Of a stretch of 64,000 bases of DNA, positions 60,175 through 64,000 are shown piece after piece. Below the pieces are notes generated by a model. The model was not told where the DNA came from and ran no database searches. It was given only the letters and a program-made list of their open reading frames with translations. Positions within the stretch are counted from its first letter, which is position 1. Every line of letters begins with the position of its first letter. The stretch comes from NVTR01 sp036479015 (GTDB taxonomy: Bacteria; Pseudomonadota; Alphaproteobacteria; Rhodobacterales; Rhodobacteraceae): positions 73,480 through 137,479 of the forward strand of contig JAZGFB010000053.1 of the NCBI GenBank assembly GCA_036479015.1. Direction: 5' to 3'. The translations under genes and the position numbers were made by a program.

Positions 60175-61632
60175 ATGACTGTAAAAGATGATCTGTGGTT
60201 TGATCCAGCTAAAATACTGATCGCCGGAAAATGGGGTGCCCCGGCGGGTGGTGACACGCTTGATCTGGAAGACCCGTCCACGGGCGCGGTCATTGGCCAG
60301 ATAGCACGGGGGACGGGGCCAGATATTGACGCCGCGGTGGCGGCAGCACAAACCGCGCTGGATGGCGACTGGGGCCGCACAACTGCCGTGGAACGCGGGC
60401 GTATGCTGACGCGGTTGTCGCAGCTGGTGTTAAGCAAGGTTGATGTGTTGGCCCGGCTAGAGGCCAGCGACGTGGGCAAGCCGTTAAAGCAGGCCCGCGC
60501 GGACGCGGTGGCGCTGGCACGGTATCTGGAATTTTACGGCGGCGCTGCCGATAAGGTGCATGGCACAACCATCCCCTATATGGACGGCTACACGGTTTAC
60601 ACCCTGCGCGAACCCCACGGGGTAACCGGGCATATTGTGCCGTGGAACTACCCGATGCAGATCATTGGCCGCTCGGTCGGGGCGGCCCTTGCCATGGGCA
60701 ATGCCTGCGTTTTGAAACCGGCGGAAGAGGCCTGTTTGACGGCGCTGGCATTTGCCGATCTGGCGTTGCAGGTTGGGTTTCCAGCCGGGGCGCTGAACGT
60801 GGTGTCCGGGCTGGGCGAAGAGGCGGGCGCGGCGCTGTCATCGCACCCCGGCGTGCATCATATTTCGTTTACCGGATCAGTGGGCGTTGGCACCTTGATC
60901 CAAACAGCAGCGGCCCAGCATATTGTGCCGGTGACGCTGGAACTGGGCGGCAAATCCCCGCAACTGGTGTTTGACGACGCAGATATTGATGCGGCCCTGC
61001 CGTTTTTGGTGAATGCCGGTATTCAAAACGCCGGGCAGACCTGTTCGGCGTCATCGCGCATCTTGGTGCAGCGCGGGGTTTATGACCGGGTATTGTCTGA
61101 AATGGCAGCACGTTACAGCGCGCTTAGGGTAGGCCCGGCGCTGGCTGATCTGGATGTGGGGCCGCTGATATCAGCCCGACAAAAAGAAATTGTCACCGGG
61201 TTTTTGGGGCAGGGCGGTGATCTGGAAGTGGCGGCCACTGCCAGCATTGTTGCGGATGCACCTGCGGGCGGGCATTACGTGGCCCCGACGCTGTTTGGCG
61301 CGGTTGGTGGCGATCATACGCTGGCACAAAAAGAGATATTTGGCCCGGTTCAGGTGGTGATCCCGTTTGAAGATGAGGCCGAGGCATTGGCCATTGCCAA
61401 CAGCACTGATTTTGGTCTGGTGGCGTCGGTTTGGACCGATAGCGGTGCGCGTCAGATGCGGTTGGCCAAGGCCATTCGCTCTGGTCAGGTTTTCATTAAC
61501 AATTATGGTGCTGGGGGCGGGGTTGAGCTGCCCTTTGGCGGTGTTGGAAAGTCTGGCCATGGCCGGGAAAAGGGATTTGAGGCACTGTACGGGTTTTCCA
61601 AGTTAAAAACCGTCGCGGCTTTGCATGGATAG
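60175..61632 (+). CDS. NAD(P)-dependent aldehyde dehydrogenase
   Basis: The 485-residue enzyme of the ALDH superfamily oxidises aldehydes to acids. The general base Glu256 lies in TLELGGKSPQL and the catalytic Cys290 in NAGQTCSASSR. IVPWNYPMQII and EIFGPVQVVIPF are typical. The sequence is closest in feel to betaine- or amino-aldehyde dehydrogenases, but specificity cannot be assigned by eye. It is the fifth step in a probable operon after the transporter (10-base gap) and is followed by an SDR after 9 bases. Confidence 0.92.
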   Translation: MTVKDDLWFDPAKILIAGKWGAPAGGDTLDLEDPSTGAVIGQIARGTGPDIDAAVAAAQTALDGDWGRTTAVERGRMLTRLSQLVLSKVDVLARLEASDVGKPLKQARADAVALARYLEFYGGAADKVHGTTIPYMDGYTVYTLREPHGVTGHIVPWNYPMQIIGRSVGAALAMGNACVLKPAEEACLTALAFADLALQVGFPAGALNVVSGLGEEAGAALSSHPGVHHISFTGSVGVGTLIQTAAAQHIVPVTLELGGKSPQLVFDDADIDAALPFLVNAGIQNAGQTCSASSRILVQRGVYDRVLSEMAARYSALRVGPALADLDVGPLISARQKEIVTGFLGQGGDLEVAATASIVADAPAGGHYVAPTLFGAVGGDHTLAQKEIFGPVQVVIPFEDEAEALAIANSTDFGLVASVWTDSGARQMRLAKAIRSGQVFINNYGAGGGVELPFGGVGKSGHGREKGFEALYGFSKLKTVAALHG

Positions 61633-61641
61633 GAAGCAAAC

Positions 61642-62388
61642 ATGAGATTGGCTGGAAAAACTGCAATTGTAACCGGTGGCGCGTCCGGTTTTGGTGCAGG
61701 GATTGTGCGCAAATTTGTGGCCGAAGGCGCGCGGGTTATGGTTGCCGATATTAATGGTGACGGGGCGGCGGCATTGGCGCTGGAATTGGGCGAAGGGGTA
61801 ATTTCGCAGCTGGTGAATGTAGCCCGGTCGGCCGATGTTCAGGCCATGGCCAAGCGGGCGATAGGCCACTTTGGCAGTTTGGATATTCTGGTCAATAATG
61901 CCGGCATCAGCCATCAGCCGATGCCGATGGAAGATGTGACAGAGGATGAATTTGACCGGGTCTTGGCGGTGAATGCCAAGTCGGTCTACCTGAGCGCCAA
62001 ACATATCGTGCCCCATATGAAGGCCAATGGCGCCGGGGTGATTTTGAATGTGGCCTCCACCGCCGGGGTTAGTCCACGGCCCAATTTGAATTGGTACAAT
62101 GCGTCAAAGGGCTGGATGATCACAGCAACCAAGACCATGGCCGTTGAACTTGCACCTTACGGTGTGCGGGTGAACGCGCTTAACCCAGTGGCCGGTGAAA
62201 CGCCGCTGCTAAAGACATTCATGGGGGAAGACACGCCGGAAATTCGGGCCAAGTTTTTGGCGACGATCCCGCTGGGGCGTTTTTCAACGCCACAGGACAT
62301 GGGCAATGCGGCTTGTTTCTTATGTTCGGATGAGGCCAGTATGATCACCGGTGTCGCGATGGAAGTTGATGGTGGGCGTTGTATATAA
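61642..62388 (+). CDS. Short-chain dehydrogenase/reductase
   Basis: The 248-residue classical SDR has the cofactor motif TGGASGFGAG (residues 11-20), NNAG (85-88), and catalytic Ser139, Tyr152 and Lys156 (YNASK). The C-terminus GVAMEVDGGRCI is typical. It probably oxidises an alcohol or hydroxy-acid intermediate, or reduces a ketone, in the same pathway as the adjacent aldehyde dehydrogenase. The substrate is unknown. Confidence 0.92.
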   Translation: MRLAGKTAIVTGGASGFGAGIVRKFVAEGARVMVADINGDGAAALALELGEGVISQLVNVARSADVQAMAKRAIGHFGSLDILVNNAGISHQPMPMEDVTEDEFDRVLAVNAKSVYLSAKHIVPHMKANGAGVILNVASTAGVSPRPNLNWYNASKGWMITATKTMAVELAPYGVRVNALNPVAGETPLLKTFMGEDTPEIRAKFLATIPLGRFSTPQDMGNAACFLCSDEASMITGVAMEVDGGRCI

Positions 62389-62398
62389 GGGGTGAAAG

Positions 62399-63400
62399 AT
62401 GAATACCGGAAAGCGTAACCTGATAACTGACGTGGCCGGATTGTATGTTGGTAATGCTCAGGAAGACGGGCTGAAATCAGGCTGCACGGTGTTGACTGGG
62501 GATGCCCCATTTGTTGCGGCGGTAGATGTGATGGGGGGCGCGCCGGGAACCCGGGAAACAGACCTGTTGGCCCCGGATAAGATTGTACAGGCCGTGGATG
62601 CGCTGGTGCTGTCGGGTGGTTCATCCTTTGGGTTAAGTGCGGCCAGCGGTGTTGCCGATCGGTTGCGTGAAATTGGCCGCGGGTTTGAAGTGGGGCCAGT
62701 GAGGGTACCCATTGTGCCCGCGGCGATCTTGTTTGATTTGCTAAATGGTGGTGATAAGGGTTGGCAGGAAAATCCCTATACCCAGTTGGGCAGGGCCGCG
62801 CTGGATGATGCGTCAAATACGTTTGAACTGGGAACTGTCGGGGCTGGATCTGGGGCAACCACGTCCAACCTGAAAGGTGGGCTTGGCTCAGCGTCGTTGG
62901 TTTTGGACAATGGCATGACGGTTGGGGCATTGGTGGCTGTCAATGCTATTGGGGCGGGCACACCTGATGATCAGGCCCAGTTCTGGGCTGCGCCTTGGGA
63001 AAATGACGCCGAATTTGGCAGTCAGGGTCTGGTTCGGGATGCTACAGGTTTTGATGAACAGGCATTGCGCGCGACCGTGTCGCCCAAAGCTGGCACCAAT
63101 ACCACCATTGCCATTGTGGCAACGGATGCCGATCTAACCCAGGCCCAAGCCAAGCGCATGGCAGTGGCAGCCCAGGACGGGTTGGCGCGGGCATTGGTGC
63201 CATCGCATACGCTGTTTGATGGGGATCTAATTTTTGCGGTGTCCACCGGGCAACGCGCGCTTGTTGACCCGGCTATTGATCCGCTTGTGCTGGGGCACGC
63301 GGCCGCAACGTGCCTGTCCCGGGCTGTGGCCAGGGGGATATATCTGGCCCGGGCACAGGACGGTGACAGATATCCCACATGGCAGGAAAAATGGGGCTAA
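62399..63400 (+). CDS. NylC-like P1/S58-family N-terminal-nucleophile hydrolase
   Basis: The 333-residue protein belongs to the DmpA/NylC-type family of self-cleaving amidases. Motifs are GGAPGTRETDLL, LSGGSSFGLSAASGVADRL and GAGSGATTSNLKGGLGSAS. The predicted autocleavage site is Asn234-Thr235 (GTNTTIAIVATDADLT), as in NylC, giving alpha and beta chains of about 234 and 99 residues with Thr235 as nucleophile. Family members act on amide bonds in peptides with free N-termini, beta-peptides or aminohexanoate oligomers. As the last gene of the M20-ABC-ALDH-SDR operon it probably cleaves an imported amide. Its 3' end overlaps convergent dsbB by 4 bases. Confidence 0.88.
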   Translation: MNTGKRNLITDVAGLYVGNAQEDGLKSGCTVLTGDAPFVAAVDVMGGAPGTRETDLLAPDKIVQAVDALVLSGGSSFGLSAASGVADRLREIGRGFEVGPVRVPIVPAAILFDLLNGGDKGWQENPYTQLGRAALDDASNTFELGTVGAGSGATTSNLKGGLGSASLVLDNGMTVGALVAVNAIGAGTPDDQAQFWAAPWENDAEFGSQGLVRDATGFDEQALRATVSPKAGTNTTIAIVATDADLTQAQAKRMAVAAQDGLARALVPSHTLFDGDLIFAVSTGQRALVDPAIDPLVLGHAAATCLSRAVARGIYLARAQDGDRYPTWQEKWG

Positions 63401-63852
63401 CGCGCCAACCAGGCCGCCAGCCAGATACCAACCAGTACAAAGGACAACACAGCATTCCAACTGGCCATGGACAGGGTTGCAAATTGCCAGGCGACAACAT
63501 CGCACTGTACCAATGGCGCGCCCAGTATCTGATCCATCAGCTGATCGGTGCTAAGGTTGCTGATATCGCCACTGGTGCAGGTGTCCGGGCCCTGCCACCA
63601 TTTCTTTTCAACGCCGGTGTGGTAAATTCCGATGGCACCGGTGGTTAAGGCGGCCATTGCCCCCAGTAGCAGCAACGGGCGCCACAGTGTAAACAGAGCC
63701 AACATACCGATAACAAAAGCCGCTGCGTGGGGCCAGCGTTGCCAGAGGCACATTTTGCAGGGCGCGTAGCCCAGTGCCTGAAAACCCCAAGCCCCCAGCA
63801 ACAGCGCCGCCGAACCAAGGGCTGCGACCATGATCAGGCTTCTACGGCTCAT
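63397..63852 (-). CDS. dsbB: DsbB-family disulfide bond formation protein
   Basis: This 151-residue inner-membrane protein passes electrons from DsbA to quinone. It has four membrane helices, the first-loop CxxC pair (APCKMCLWQRWPH, with the conserved RWPH), and the second-loop cysteines in PDTCTSGD and PLVQCDV. It is shorter than E. coli DsbB, as usual in alphaproteobacteria. Its ATG overlaps the stop of the upstream membrane gene by 4 bases. Confidence 0.92.
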   Translation of the reverse strand: MSRRSLIMVAALGSAALLLGAWGFQALGYAPCKMCLWQRWPHAAAFVIGMLALFTLWRPLLLLGAMAALTTGAIGIYHTGVEKKWWQGPDTCTSGDISNLSTDQLMDQILGAPLVQCDVVAWQFATLSMASWNAVLSFVLVGIWLAAWLAR

Positions 63853-64000
63853 AGAAATTTCACCGCAAAAAACCCACCCGCCAATAGCACAAGGAACAGC
63901 GCAAACATCAGGCCCAAACGACGCTCAATAAAGTCGCGAATTGGGGTGCCAAATTTCCACAGCAACGCGGCGATGATGAAAAACCGCAGGCCGCGTGCGA
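63849..64000 (-). CDS. C-terminal part of a DedA/YqaA-type membrane protein
   Basis: Only the last 49 codons lie in the window; the rest is beyond the right edge. The visible tail reads ARGLRFFIIAALLWKFG, then TPIRDFIERRLGLMFALF and a last hydrophobic helix ending AVKFL. This resembles the C-terminus of YqaA/VTT-domain (DedA-related) proteins of Rhodobacteraceae. It is coupled to dsbB by an ATGA overlap. Confidence 0.65.
   Translation of the reverse strand, partial: ARGLRFFIIAALLWKFGTPIRDFIERRLGLMFALFLVLLAGGFFAVKFL

Noticed and set aside
62157..62930. 257-codon minus-strand ORF opposite the SDR and NylC-like genes
   Set aside because: Proline-, histidine- and serine-rich antisense shadow over two well-supported genes.

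Overview
The window comes from the chromosome of an alphaproteobacterium, most likely a Rhodobacteraceae (Roseobacter-group) species. I infer this from the gene set and order: ppiD-trpE, a gpt/fabI pair, a cobalamin-dependent class II ribonucleotide reductase (nrdJ) as a stand-alone gene, xerD beside aroK-aroB, the pyrH-frr-uppS-cdsA-dxr-rseP-bamA-skp-fabZ-lpxA-lpxI-lpxB envelope block, sciP next to ctrA, ligA-recG, and several tiny membrane proteins of a kind I associate with this family. I see no phage, transposon, rRNA or CRISPR array. Taxonomy is judged by eye from protein sequences only.

Layout. 1-5 kb: trpG-trpD face trpE, which follows a SurA/PpiD-like foldase. 5-8.4 kb: gpt and fabI (minus strand), then pdxH, a double cold-shock protein, a DUF192 protein and tRNA-Pro(UGG). 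8.4-13.5 kb: a long leader with DnaA-box-like sites, nrdJ and its terminator. 13.5-19.3 kb: a CorC-type protein, xerD, a periplasmic helical-repeat protein and a 45-residue membrane peptide on the minus strand, divergent from aroK-aroB. 19.3-22.7 kb: ssb, a lytic transglycosylase, an AraC regulator with a monooxygenase-like protein, and miaA. 22.8-34.9 kb: one long co-directional series for UMP kinase, ribosome recycling, isoprenoid and phospholipid precursors, regulated proteolysis, outer-membrane assembly and lipid A. 34.9-42 kb: mnmA, the cell-cycle pair sciP/ctrA, ligA, recG, and a 40-residue membrane protein behind a perfect alphaproteobacterial SOS box. 42-50.6 kb: an IscU-like protein, hisI, gluQ, trmFO, a DoxX-like protein, a GMC oxidoreductase with a Tat-signal partner, and gyrA. 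50.8-53.9 kb: the most unusual stretch, a membrane LytTR regulator, a secreted 11-residue-repeat protein, a secreted caspase-like (clan CD) peptidase and a PAS-LuxR regulator. 53.9-63.4 kb: a catabolic operon made of an M20 peptidase/deacylase, a Dpp/Opp-type ABC transporter, aldehyde dehydrogenase, SDR and a NylC-like self-cleaving hydrolase. The window ends with dsbB and the tail of a DedA/YqaA-type membrane protein.

The best candidate for an undescribed system is the 50.8-53.9 kb cassette. A repeat protein and a peptidase with a caspase-type His/Cys pair, both with signal peptides, lie head to tail. An intercistronic terminator separates them, repeated CACCAAA elements precede them, and regulators flank them on both sides. 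The simplest model is a regulated extracytoplasmic protease and its cell-surface substrate. Other points to check are the SOS-box microprotein, the NylC-like operon whose first gene lacks a normal start codon, the GMC/Tat pair, an 11-G run inside aroK, and the DnaA-box palindrome upstream of nrdJ.
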